DNA of 64,000 nucleotides from Progne subis subis (lineage: Eukaryota; Chordata; Aves; Passeriformes; Hirundinidae): the NCBI GenBank assembly GCA_022316685.1, contig JAKJHU010000039.1, positions 2,108,001 through 2,172,000 on the forward strand, written 5' to 3'. The notes under the pieces were generated by a model. It was not told the DNA's origin, did no database searches, and saw only the letters and a list, made by a program, of their open reading frames with translations. Position 1 is the stretch's first letter. Every line of letters begins with the position of its first letter. A program made the translations under genes and the position numbers. Shown in pieces: positions 58,301 to 64,000 of the stretch.

Positions 58301-60051
58301 TGCAGCAGGAAGTGACTAAAACAAGTCATCCCAGCTACAGGACCCAGTAGTCTTTACTTTCATATAGTCCAGGATACCAGCATTTATACAGTGGGATACA
58401 AGTGTTGGGATCCACTCCACAGGTCTCAGTGCATGTGGAGGACTCAGCATAGGCCTGCCAGATTCATTACAAAAACAATGTCATATCCAATGGGAAACAC
58501 GACTTCTAAGCCATGTTTTGTGTTCACAGCTATTGGGAAAATTAACTAGCTCAAAGAAATGTCCACTTTACCAATGGAGCAGATTCTCCCCACCTTCTTC
58601 CTGCTCCCAAAGAAACACCGCTGCACATCATTCCCTTCCTTGTGGCCTAAGGATCACAAGTTTGCTTTTAAACCCCAAAGCAAACCCCTGGCTTTCCCGG
58701 GCACCCCTTGCACCGTCCCTTCTCCCTCAGGAGTATACACCCGCAGGTGTGAAAGGCGACTTACAGCCCCAGCCCTAAGAGCCAGGGCCTTGGCAGGCAG
58801 GATTTACAGCTAGCCAGGACATGAGCAGCGCCAGCAGCTCAGTAACACGACAGCAGTGAAACACAGGGTGCACTCTCAGTTTACTGTTGTTTGCCTTTAG
58901 AATCTAAAGGCAAACACTGTAAAATTAAAGCGGTCTGATCATGTTAAATTTGCCTACAAAGCCAAAAGGGTGATCTGCTGCCCCACCCCTTGCTCAATCG
59001 TTATCAATTAGTCAATGTAAAAATCTCTCCCTACAGCCACCAAAATTTTGTTAAATAATGCTATTTTTTTTTTTTTAATTTAAATAGCGAGCACCTGAGG
59101 GAAAAAATATATTCAGTGGTTTACAGGTTAATGAAGGCTAACATGAGCCTCTTCTAACCTGATCTCCTAAGTACTAAACAAAAACATTAAAAAAGTCAAC
59201 AAGTTTATTTTTATCACACAGCAAGCAGGAGTGCAGAAAGCTATACAAGCAGCAAGTTGTCTTGTGACAATTAATGGTCACCTCAATTTTTTAAGTTATA
59301 TATTGAGGTGTTAGTGTGATAGCATATGACAATGGTGATCAGCTTATAGACCAAAACTCCAGCCAAAAGCTCCTTCAAAATCATTCAGCTTAATTCAAAA
59401 CTGAATTCATTAGCCTGATCTTATACAATGAAATTATTTCACTCCAGTTAAAGGACAAACACACCAAAACCACTTTATCTATTGTGGTTGCACTGCATTT
59501 GGAACGGGAGCTGAAGCCATCATTAGTCTTTGTCTATTTGAGATCATTAATCCCTGAAGGATAAGATAGAAAGCAGAACAGAGGATAACTGCAGTCAAGG
59601 TTATTTTGCAAGAAACACAAGCATAAGTTTTGTCTCTACTGATGGCAAGTGCAGTACTCCGGATTCTCCCCCCTGAAAAAGTACTTAGCTCAATTCTGCT
59701 CCCCACAACCTAATGAAACACAGACCTGCTCTGGATTTCCCCAGCAGACCCTAAATTTAATAAAAGCCTGAAATCTCCATTAACATGGCCATTAAGAGGC
59801 AAGTTTGGATAACAACACACTTTTTAATCCCTGCGGAACTGCAGGACCGGTTCTCCACACGTGCAGCAACAGGAAGTCGCTCCCGAGCACATCAGCTAAG
59901 GAATGCCACCTCAGAGACAGCACCACCATTCTCTTACCCGCCGCCAGTGATCGAACCCAGCGTCCTTCCTCTCCTTCCTTTGGAAAAGCACCGCTGCCAG
60001 AAAAGGTAGCACTCTGGGTGGAAACGGGCCCCGCAGCACCTCATGGAACAT
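37150..60051 (-). CDS. PLA2G4F: PLA2G4F, cytosolic phospholipase A2 zeta (20-exon gene)
   Basis: Complete calcium-dependent cytosolic phospholipase A2 of group IV. The family hydrolyses fatty acids from glycerophospholipids at membrane surfaces. Twenty coding exons join in frame to 853 residues, close to human zeta (about 849). Residues about 39-165 form a C2 domain with probable calcium-binding Asp61, Asp67, Asn92, Asp117 and Asp119. Residues about 310-850 form the lipase domain with oxyanion loop G-S-G-G-G-M-R (362-368), nucleophile Ser396 in G-I-S-G-S-T-W, and catalytic Asp681 in V-D-G-G. The gene-specific 38-residue first exon, HWRR junction, GTDxLSKADCYV and GVER..EEK.FGDF segments resemble PLA2G4F rather than D or E. 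All junctions are GT-AG except one GC-AG (intron 19). No stop or frameshift is present, so it looks functional. Lengths and likeness to human F are from memory. Confidence 0.93.
37391..37441. repeat. (AAAAT)n microsatellite in an acceptor region
   Basis: AAAAT and AAAAAT units followed by a 12-base A run. In the sense direction this is the T-rich tract about 12-60 bases before the PLA2G4F exon 20 acceptor. Confidence 0.85.
38114..38300 (-). CDS. PLA2G4F: PLA2G4F exon 19 (residues 716-778, GC donor)
   Basis: 187 bp, phase 0 to 1, GACAG acceptor. Encodes I-P-F-P-K, K-E-C-Y-V-F and [15 protein letters not shown]. The exon is followed by GCAAGC, so the donor is GC rather than GT. The nearest GT downstream gives the wrong phase. 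Confidence 0.93.
38394..38433. repeat. Poly-A/(GA)n tract
   Basis: A-run followed by GAGAGAGAG in intron 18 of PLA2G4F, about 95 bases upstream (in the sense direction) of the exon 19 acceptor. Confidence 0.75.
38848..39250 (+). mobile_element. CR1 LINE, 3' fragment, in PLA2G4F intron 18
   Basis: About 400 bases, antisense to the gene: AGGCTGAGAGAGGTGGGGCT, CAACCTGGAGAAGAGAAGG, GTTTAGATCAGATATTAGG, ACTGGCACAGGTTGCCCAGA, CATCCCTTGAAGTGTTCAAG, and a tail ending CCATTCTGTGATTCCATG. Confidence 0.92.
39379..39545 (-). CDS. PLA2G4F: PLA2G4F exon 18 (catalytic Asp681)
   Basis: 167 bp, phase 1 to 0. Encodes [10 protein letters not shown], then L-V-D-G-G-F with catalytic Asp681, and [17 protein letters not shown]1 insertion lies just downstream in the next intron. 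Confidence 0.95.
39879..40073 (-). CDS. PLA2G4F: PLA2G4F exon 17 (residues 595-660)
   Basis: 195 bp, phase 1 to 1. Encodes D-D-C-R and [13 protein letters not shown], then G-L-Y-L-H-K-D-Y-V and F-V-T-W. The D-D-C...R-L-x-T-R-L pattern is characteristic of zeta. Confidence 0.93.
40136..40192. repeat. 25-bp hairpin with 7-nt loop, PLA2G4F intron 16
   Basis: Left arm 40,136-40,160 begins GGCCTTTTTCTACAATATTT. Right arm 40,168-40,192 is its reverse complement with one difference, around the loop CTTGTCC. In RNA from the plus strand the single difference is a G-U wobble, so all 25 pairs can form. In the sense pre-mRNA (minus) it is one A-C mismatch. Confidence 0.9.
40998..41105 (-). CDS. PLA2G4F: PLA2G4F exon 16 (residues 559-595)
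   Basis: 108 bp, phase 1 to 1, GTAAGA donor. Encodes [11 protein letters not shown] and G-L-G-F-L-D. Same length as the paralogue's exon 16. Confidence 0.93.
41582..41719 (-). CDS. PLA2G4F: PLA2G4F exon 15 (residues 513-559)
   Basis: 138 bp, phase 1 to 1. Encodes [18 protein letters not shown] and [10 protein letters not shown], the family hallmark segment. The donor is the weaker GTGTGA. Confidence 0.95.
42903..43017 (-). CDS. PLA2G4F: PLA2G4F exon 14 (residues 475-513)
   Basis: 115 bp, phase 0 to 1. Encodes K-L-S-D-Q-Q-E-A-V and [12 protein letters not shown], a core strand of the lipase fold. Confidence 0.95.
43558..43780 (-). CDS. PLA2G4F: PLA2G4F exon 13 (residues 400-474)
   Basis: 223 bp, phase 2 to 0, GTAAAA donor. 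Encodes [14 protein letters not shown] and [12 protein letters not shown], conserved helices after the nucleophile. Confidence 0.95.
44858..44994 (-). CDS. PLA2G4F: PLA2G4F exon 12 (oxyanion loop and nucleophile Ser396)
   Basis: 137 bp, phase 0 to 2. Encodes [14 protein letters not shown] (oxyanion loop, Arg368) and G-I-S-G-S-T-W with the nucleophile Ser396. Both motifs are intact, as expected for an active enzyme. Confidence 0.97.
45584..45719 (-). CDS. PLA2G4F: PLA2G4F exon 11 (lipase domain start, residues 309-354)
   Basis: 136 bp, phase 2 to 0. Encodes [10 protein letters not shown] and the helix [10 protein letters not shown], which opens the catalytic domain in this subgroup. Confidence 0.95.
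46643..46680 (-). CDS. PLA2G4F: PLA2G4F exon 10 (38-bp mini-exon, residues 297-309)
   Basis: 38 bp, phase 0 to 2, CACAG acceptor and GTGAGT donor. Encodes [12 protein letters not shown]. Recognised only because the frame needs it and a same-size exon exists in the paralogue. Confidence 0.85.
47191..47304 (-). CDS. PLA2G4F: PLA2G4F exon 9 (linker, residues 259-296)
   Basis: 114 bp, phase 0 to 0, TTAG acceptor and GTAATG donor. Encodes V-N-S-L-P-I-G-E-K and ends I-S-L-G-E, matching the S-L-P-L-G-Q region of human zeta. Confidence 0.87.
48850..49019 (-). CDS. PLA2G4F: PLA2G4F exon 8 (linker, residues 202-258)
   Basis: 170 bp, phase 1 to 0, GTAAGC donor. Encodes V-S-V-P-G-A-Y and F-V-F-H-V-D-K segments of the zeta-specific linker between C2 and lipase domains. 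Confidence 0.9.
49314..49380 (-). CDS. PLA2G4F: PLA2G4F exon 7 (linker, residues 180-202)
   Basis: 67 bp, phase 0 to 1, CACAG acceptor and GTAGGG donor. Encodes H-P-C-L-C-L-Q-G-T followed by a charged stretch, matching the zeta linker. Confidence 0.88.
50330..50422. repeat. A/C-rich (CAAA)n tract
   Basis: About 90 bases of AAAC and CAAA units in intron 6 of PLA2G4F (T/G-rich in sense). Confidence 0.8.
50636..50678 (-). CDS. PLA2G4F: PLA2G4F exon 6 (linker, residues 165-179)
   Basis: 43 bp, phase 2 to 0. Encodes [14 protein letters not shown], the conserved T-N-G-V-L-V linker of the D/E/F subgroup. CAG acceptor and GTGAGT donor. Confidence 0.9.
51266..51306 (-). CDS. PLA2G4F: PLA2G4F exon 5 (end of C2, residues 152-165)
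   Basis: 41-bp mini-exon, phase 0 to 2, AAG acceptor and GTGAGT donor. Encodes [13 protein letters not shown], the final C2 strand. Same size as its counterpart in the paralogue. Confidence 0.9.
52728..52856 (-). CDS. PLA2G4F: PLA2G4F exon 4 (C2 domain, residues 109-151)
   Basis: 129 bp, phase 0 to 0, GTGAGT donor. Encodes [11 protein letters not shown], the third calcium-binding loop, and a following C2 strand. The exon's 5'-donor side lies in a short GC-rich patch. Confidence 0.94.
54106..54242 (-). CDS. PLA2G4F: PLA2G4F exon 3 (C2 domain, residues 63-108)
   Basis: 137 bp, phase 1 to 0, TAG acceptor and GTAAGG donor. Encodes [14 protein letters not shown] and N-P-E-W-N-E-T-F, typical C2 strands with probable calcium ligands Asp67 and Asn92. 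Confidence 0.95.
55397..55433. repeat. AT-rich imperfect palindrome
   Basis: ATATATATAATATA and ATATATATAATG blocks either side of CTTAACATTT, about 150 bases below exon 2 of PLA2G4F. Confidence 0.6.
55576..55648 (-). CDS. PLA2G4F: PLA2G4F exon 2 (C2 domain start, residues 39-63)
   Basis: TTTTCAG acceptor, GTAAGT donor, 73 bp, phase 0 to 1. Encodes the first C2 strand ([13 protein letters not shown]) and the first calcium loop Asp61. Same length as exon 2 of the downstream paralogue. Confidence 0.92.
55649..59937. other. Intron 1 of PLA2G4F
   Basis: 4.3 kb, the longest intron of the gene. Carries one CR1 fragment (56,686). No further coding exon recognised. Confidence 0.7.
56686..56866 (+). 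mobile_element. CR1 LINE, short 3' fragment, in PLA2G4F intron 1
   Basis: About 180 bases, antisense to the gene: ACACTGGAAGAGGTTGCCCA, CCCATTCCTGGAAGCATTCA, TCTAGTGGAAGG, GGGGGGTTGGAACAAGATCA, and the tail AATTCTATGATTCTTG. Confidence 0.92.
59938..60051 (-). CDS. PLA2G4F: PLA2G4F exon 1 (start codon, residues 1-38)
   Basis: ATG at 60,049-60,051; donor GTAAGA after H-W-R-R, phase 0. The 38 codons match the length of the human zeta first exon as I recall it, with [10 protein letters not shown] near the centre, a basic stretch R-K-E-R-K, and the H-W-R-R end. The exon lies in locally CpG-rich DNA. The frame stays open upstream to about 60,369, so a longer N-terminus is not excluded, and the Kozak context is weak (C at -3). 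The match to the human start decides the call. Confidence 0.85.
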
Positions 60052-60079
60052 GGGGAAGATGTCCTGCTGTCTCTGCAGA

Positions 60080-60210
60080 AATTCTGACAGGGAAACCGAG
60101 AGTCCGCGGACGCGCGGCTGCGGAGCGCTGCCTGCCACGGGCCCGTGTGAAGTTTGGCGCAGGAGCGGGCTGCCGCGAAGCGGAGGTGTGGCCCACACTC
60201 GCCGAACAAG
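60080..60210 (-). promoter_or_regulatory. CpG-rich probable promoter / 5' UTR of PLA2G4F
   Basis: A short stretch dense in CG dinucleotides (for example GTCCGCGGACGCGCGGCTG on the plus strand near 60,100-60,120) lies immediately upstream of the PLA2G4F start codon, while the surroundings are CpG-poor. Small CpG islands mark vertebrate promoters. No convincing TATA box was seen, and the transcription start is not determined. Confidence 0.5.
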
Positions 60211-60629
60211 CCAGCTCAAAACCTCACTGGCAGGTTTCTCCGATGTTGCTACAAGATAAGGGCAGCAAAGCAGCACCAAACAGGGAAGCCCTGGGCAGGA
60301 GAAAGCGTCCGGGACATCTAAATCCCCAATCCATATTTTCTTTGAGAATTCCAGCAACCTGATGTACAACTATGGCCATTTAAAATCCCTTTCGGAGCTT
60401 CAGCACAGCTTACCAGGTTTTTTTAAAATACAAAAATTCCCCACCTTACAAGCCTGAAGTAAAGCAAAATGTGTCACTGACTGTAACTGTTGAGAGCAGT
60501 TTCAGGGTGGCCAGAGCAGAGACAGCACAGTTTGTTCTGCCATAAAATGCCTCAGGGAATATCAATTCCCCACCCACATCTCCCCTCTGAGCGGCCTGCA
60601 AAAGTCTCCCATTTTCCCTCATTTGTTGC
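60211..60629. other. 5' flank of PLA2G4F
   Basis: No gene recognised. The reading frame of PLA2G4F exon 1 stays open up to about 60,369 but shows no similarity to the family. Confidence 0.4.
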
Positions 60630-61200
60630 TGTGTGTAATTTTGTGTTTTAATACCCTACGGTTTATTCCTCCCCCCCCACCACCACCACCACCACGGGGG
60701 TGGTAGTGGTGATTTAGCCTGGGTTTTCTGTCTTCTCTGATACCTACCGCTATTCCAGAATGTTCTCTGTCAATCCTTCTGGTGCCAGCCCCTGTCTGGA
60801 CTGCCCCTTGGGGAATCCCCTATTCCCCGAGGCTCCATTGGTCTGCTCATATAAATCTCATCACATTAGCCTTCCCATGGGGTTTATGTTTTGTAAGCTT
60901 CCCCTTGTGTCCCTCCTTGGTCTTCTCCCTATGGGCCCCTTGACCCCCAAACTCCACCCTGATTCTATCCCTTAAAACCCATGGTCCAGCCTTTGTTCCC
61001 CATCTTCCCCTCTGCTCTGTATTCGAGTCAATAAAGGAATCTCGGACTGCATGTGAAGCCCACTTCACCCCTTTTTACGCTCATCAGCAGTGACCACTTA
61101 GGACTCCAGGACCCCGGGGGTTGTGTCGTGCCTCCGCAAAGTGCCTTTTCACCAGGCACAAAGCTACACACATTTCCGTGTAGTACAGTTCTAATTCTTC
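60630..61200 (+). mobile_element. Possible solo LTR of an endogenous retrovirus
   Basis: A C/T-rich, CpG-containing block unlike its surroundings. It has a TATA-like CATATAAATC at about 60,848 and AATAAAGG at 61,030-61,037 about 180 bases later, followed by a GC-rich stretch, the order of U3-R-U5 in an LTR. No internal genes, primer site or clear target-site duplication were found, and the ends are approximate. An unrelated repeat is possible. Confidence 0.35.
60671..60711. repeat. Poly-C/(CAC)n with inverted GGTGG arm
   Basis: CCCCCCCCAC, then about six CAC units, then GGGGGTGGTAGTGGTG, which is nearly complementary to the preceding units and could fold back. Confidence 0.8.
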
Positions 61201-61784
61201 CACCAAAGGTTCTCAAAAAACTTCACAAGAGACAGGACAGATTTTTTTCCAAGGGTCTGTCATGCCTTAAAAAATAATTAATTAGTGAAGAAAATTGTTT
61301 ACTGAAAGCGATTAGCTTATTGGCAGCTGCTGACAGTTTCTAACGAGCTTTTTATCAAAGAGCTGAAATTTATAAACTGGAATTGCAGACCAAGTACCAT
61401 ACTTCAGTGTTAAAACAATTAAAGTGACAGAAAATTTTAAAAGCCAGTAATGCAGCATGCCATTAGCTCCGTGCAAACATGAGAATGTGACACATTCTCA
61501 GCAAGGTCCCATTCATTAATCATTTCCTGTCATTAGCATCAGTCACCAGACTAGAATTTAAGAAAATTAATAAAAGCATAAGCACTGACATTTCAAACAG
61601 GAACAACTCAGCACTAGGTGGTGAATTTACAGAACGAAGAGTCAACACACAGGCAAAAGGCAAATATAGTGCCATTGTGAAACAGCCAGCAACTGCTGTA
61701 AAGCCCTTGTGTCCTACTAAATGGTACAGCAGACACTGGGCTGAAAAAGCTATTTCTTTGGTTTTCTACTCACCAGTGCACTGA
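61201..61784. other. Intergenic, nothing recognised
   Basis: AT-rich sequence without a gene or identifiable repeat. Confidence 0.5.
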
Positions 61785-62153
61785 CATTGAAGGACTGCAG
61801 CACCACTCCTATGAAGAAAGGCTGAGACAGCTGAGGCTGTTCAGACTGGATAAGAGAAGGCTCCAGGGAGGCCTCATAGCAGCCTTCCAGTATTTAAAGT
61901 GGGCTTTTAAAGTGGAAGGGTGACTTTTACACTACCAGATAGTGATAGGACACGGGGGAACAGTTTTAAAGAGGGTAGACTTAGATTAGATACTAGGAAA
62001 AAACTCTTTACTTAGATGGTGAGGCGCTGGAACAGGTTGCCAAGAGCAGTTGTGGATGCCTCATCCCTAGAAGTGTTCAATGACAGGTTGGGGCCCTGGG
62101 GGTTTGAATCTGTAATATCTTTAGGGTTCCTTTCAACCCAAACCATTCTATGA
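61785..62153 (+). mobile_element. CR1 LINE, 3' fragment
   Basis: About 370 bases: TATGAAGAAAGGCTGAGACA, CTGGATAAGAGAAGGCTCCA, AGTGATAGGACACGGGGGAA, TTAGATTAGATACTAGGAAA, GCTGGAACAGGTTGCCAAGA, CAACCCAAACCATTCTATGA. A short local duplication (TTTAAAGTGG) interrupts it near 61,893-61,914. Confidence 0.92.
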
Positions 62154-63002
62154 CTATCACATTAGGTTTTATTTATCTTCAAAAAGATTGTAGAACCTTA
62201 AGTGTGGGGGGTTTTTTTAAATCTACAGTATGACTATAAATTACAGGACAATTGAAGTGCCCTCACAGTACCGTAGCACGGAGGAGTCACACTTATTCTA
62301 GTTTATTATAGGCAGTGTTCAAAGCATCTATTTTGTCTTGAGTGCCCAGCTGCACATAAATTTTGCTTACCCACCTTCTGATGCTCTCTCCTCTTCCACT
62401 GAAATCTCACTCAGCACAGCGATCTCACGTTTACAGAATTTCTCTTGAATCTCTCAAGAAAAACTGAAAGCTTTTTAGAACATATGCTTAAGAATCGCTT
62501 CAGTCAACAACAGATCACCCATTAGCAGTGTCTTGCATGCAGTTTTAGCCATTTACAAACACTAGTCAGCAAACTCAATATCCAAAAAGAAATTACTTGG
62601 TTTTGTTATTTCTCAGCAGACTAAGAAAACAAGCAAGCACAATGGCATCAAAAGATGAGGCAAAGAAAGCTTCCTACCTGGTAATTTTACTTCTGCTTCG
62701 GTTAACATGCCCACAGGGGTGAAGGTAGATGTATATCTACATTGCAGCTTTGGGTTTGTTTTTTTTTTTTGTCAGAAAGGATTGAATATCATCACCAACT
62801 ATATTATTTAAAAGGTGTATAGATATCACAAGAGACCCCTTTTGGTCCCATTAGCAGCACCAAGAGGAGAGCTGAGATACAATATATGACTAGAAGAGAT
62901 GAAAATTTGAAAGGATGCAATCAAGGATAGGATTTGATTTGTGTTGGGGAATTTTTTAGTTTTCTCCAGAAACACCAATATTCTTAGTTGTTCAATTTAT
63001 TC

Positions 63003-63322
63003 ATCAGTGACTCGGGTGAAGGAGCAGACGTCTCCTCAGCAAGTTCACTGATGACACAAAGCTGGGAGGAGTGGCTGATACCCCAGAGGGCTGTGCAGCC
63101 CTGCAGAAGGACCTCAAGAGGCTGGAGAGATGGGCAGGGAAGAACAGTCTGAAATCCAAGAGGCAAATGCAGGGTCCTGCACCTGGGGAAGAACAACCCC
63201 AGGCACCAGCACAGGCTGGGGGCTGACCTGCTGGAGACACCCCTGCTGAAGCAGGGAGTTTGCACTGAATGACCGACCCACTGTGGGTCCTCCCAACCTG
63301 ACCCTTCTGTGATTCTGTGAAC
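63003..63322 (+). mobile_element. CR1 LINE fragment with internal deletion
   Basis: Begins in the C-terminal coding part of the reverse transcriptase (CAGCAAGTTCACTGATGACA, AAGCTGGGAGGAGTGGCTGA, GGGCTGTGCAGCCCTGCAGA) and then jumps to a CR1 end (GACCCTTCTGTGATTCTGTG), skipping several hundred bases of the usual element. Confidence 0.88.
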
Positions 63323-64000
63323 ATGGAGACAAAAGACTTCCTCTGTGCTTGTGCTTCCCATGGCTGCAGAATAGGAAAACCGAGGATCTATATTCTATCT
63401 CCAACACCAGACTACTGTATGACCTACAGCCCAAGCAAGTGCAAACCTGTGAATCTAAACATTTCCTGATTTGGTCACACAGAGCTCAACATTCCTCCCC
63501 AGCACAAAATAGCATATCACCACTCAAGAAACTTGTCAGTAATTTTAGTGTTCTCTAGTAAGTACACATTTAATGGTATAATGGTGCAAGACTTGCAAAA
63601 ACATTATTCAAAGAGATAATAAAAAAGTTGTTTTAGTAGGACTTTGAGAACATTCAAAAGTATGTATAAACTTGTAGATTTAAAAACTACACTGAGAATG
63701 GATGACATGGCCACACTTGATTTACACATACTAAAGCAAGAGGGATACTGATATACTGCATTGGGTCTGGCTTTCAGGAGAAAATGAGGTATAATATACA
63801 AATAAAAAATAAAACCTGCATCAGCTGAGAGAAGCTTAACTGCACAATGACTGAAACACACACTGGTTCACGATATTTATTACAACCTATTGCTTTAGAT
63901 AAACCTGCTGTATGGTTAGTAAACCCAAAGCACATTATATGAACCAACGAAAAAAATAAAGTACAGCACAAACCACATCTCTGTAAAAGGTATGCAGTGG
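63323..64000. other. Intergenic, nothing recognised
   Basis: No exon or repeat identified to the window end. By mammalian synteny the next gene upstream on this strand could be VPS39, but none of it is visible. Confidence 0.4.

Noticed and set aside
59805..60362. A 185-codon plus-strand open frame over PLA2G4F exon 1
   Set aside because: It is antisense to a well-supported exon in CpG-rich DNA, where stop codons are rare. No protein similarity recognised.
62984..63434. Three minus-strand open frames of 106-125 codons
   Set aside because: Antisense shadows of the CR1 fragment at 63,003-63,322.
1..64000. CRISPR arrays, operons, phage or other prokaryotic systems
   Set aside because: No regularly spaced repeats or long bacterial-type genes. 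Spliced genes and CR1 elements identify vertebrate DNA.

Overview
This is vertebrate nuclear DNA, most likely from a bird (another sauropsid is possible). The evidence is widely spaced short coding exons with GT-AG introns, about 40% GC overall, several 5'-truncated CR1 LINE copies whose tails resemble the ATTCTATGATTCT-type end, and no sign of mammalian SINEs. There is no operon, prophage, CRISPR array or other prokaryotic system.

The window holds two complete group IV cytosolic phospholipase A2 genes in tandem, both on the minus strand. The upstream gene (37,150-60,051, 20 coding exons, 853 residues) matches cPLA2-zeta, PLA2G4F, exon by exon, including a 38-residue first exon. The downstream gene (4,359-25,457, 20 exons, about 831 residues) is a PLA2G4E-type (epsilon) gene that also carries segments resembling PLA2G4D. 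I assembled both by checking the reading frame, splice sites and phase at every junction. Twelve internal exons have identical lengths in the two genes, as expected for tandem duplicates. Each protein has an N-terminal C2 domain that would dock on membranes with calcium, followed by an alpha/beta-hydrolase-type lipase domain with a Ser/Asp dyad. Both are therefore cytosolic lipid-modifying enzymes that would act on phospholipids at membrane surfaces (zeta as a phospholipase A; epsilon, in mammals, as a calcium-dependent N-acyltransferase). The order (F upstream, E-type downstream, same strand) fits the mammalian PLA2G4F-D-E cluster, but no separate D gene is seen in the 11.7 kb between them.

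Layout: 1-4,295 intergenic, nothing recognised; 4,296-25,457 PLA2G4E-type gene; 25,458-36,462 intergenic with one CR1 of about 590 bp and a tiny CR1 tail; 36,463-60,051 PLA2G4F with its probable 3' UTR; 60,052-60,210 CpG-rich probable promoter; 60,211-64,000 intergenic with a possible solo LTR and two CR1 copies.

The best leads are: (i) an otherwise intact E-type gene whose nucleophile elbow and oxyanion loop are changed (G-L-S-A-T-T and T-A-A-G-G-V-R); (ii) the mosaic D/E character of that gene; (iii) a 25-bp near-perfect hairpin with a 7-nt loop in a PLA2G4F intron; (iv) a GC-AG intron in PLA2G4F; (v) a possible extra basic N-terminal exon in the E-type gene. Comparisons with human paralogues are from memory, not from a computed alignment.
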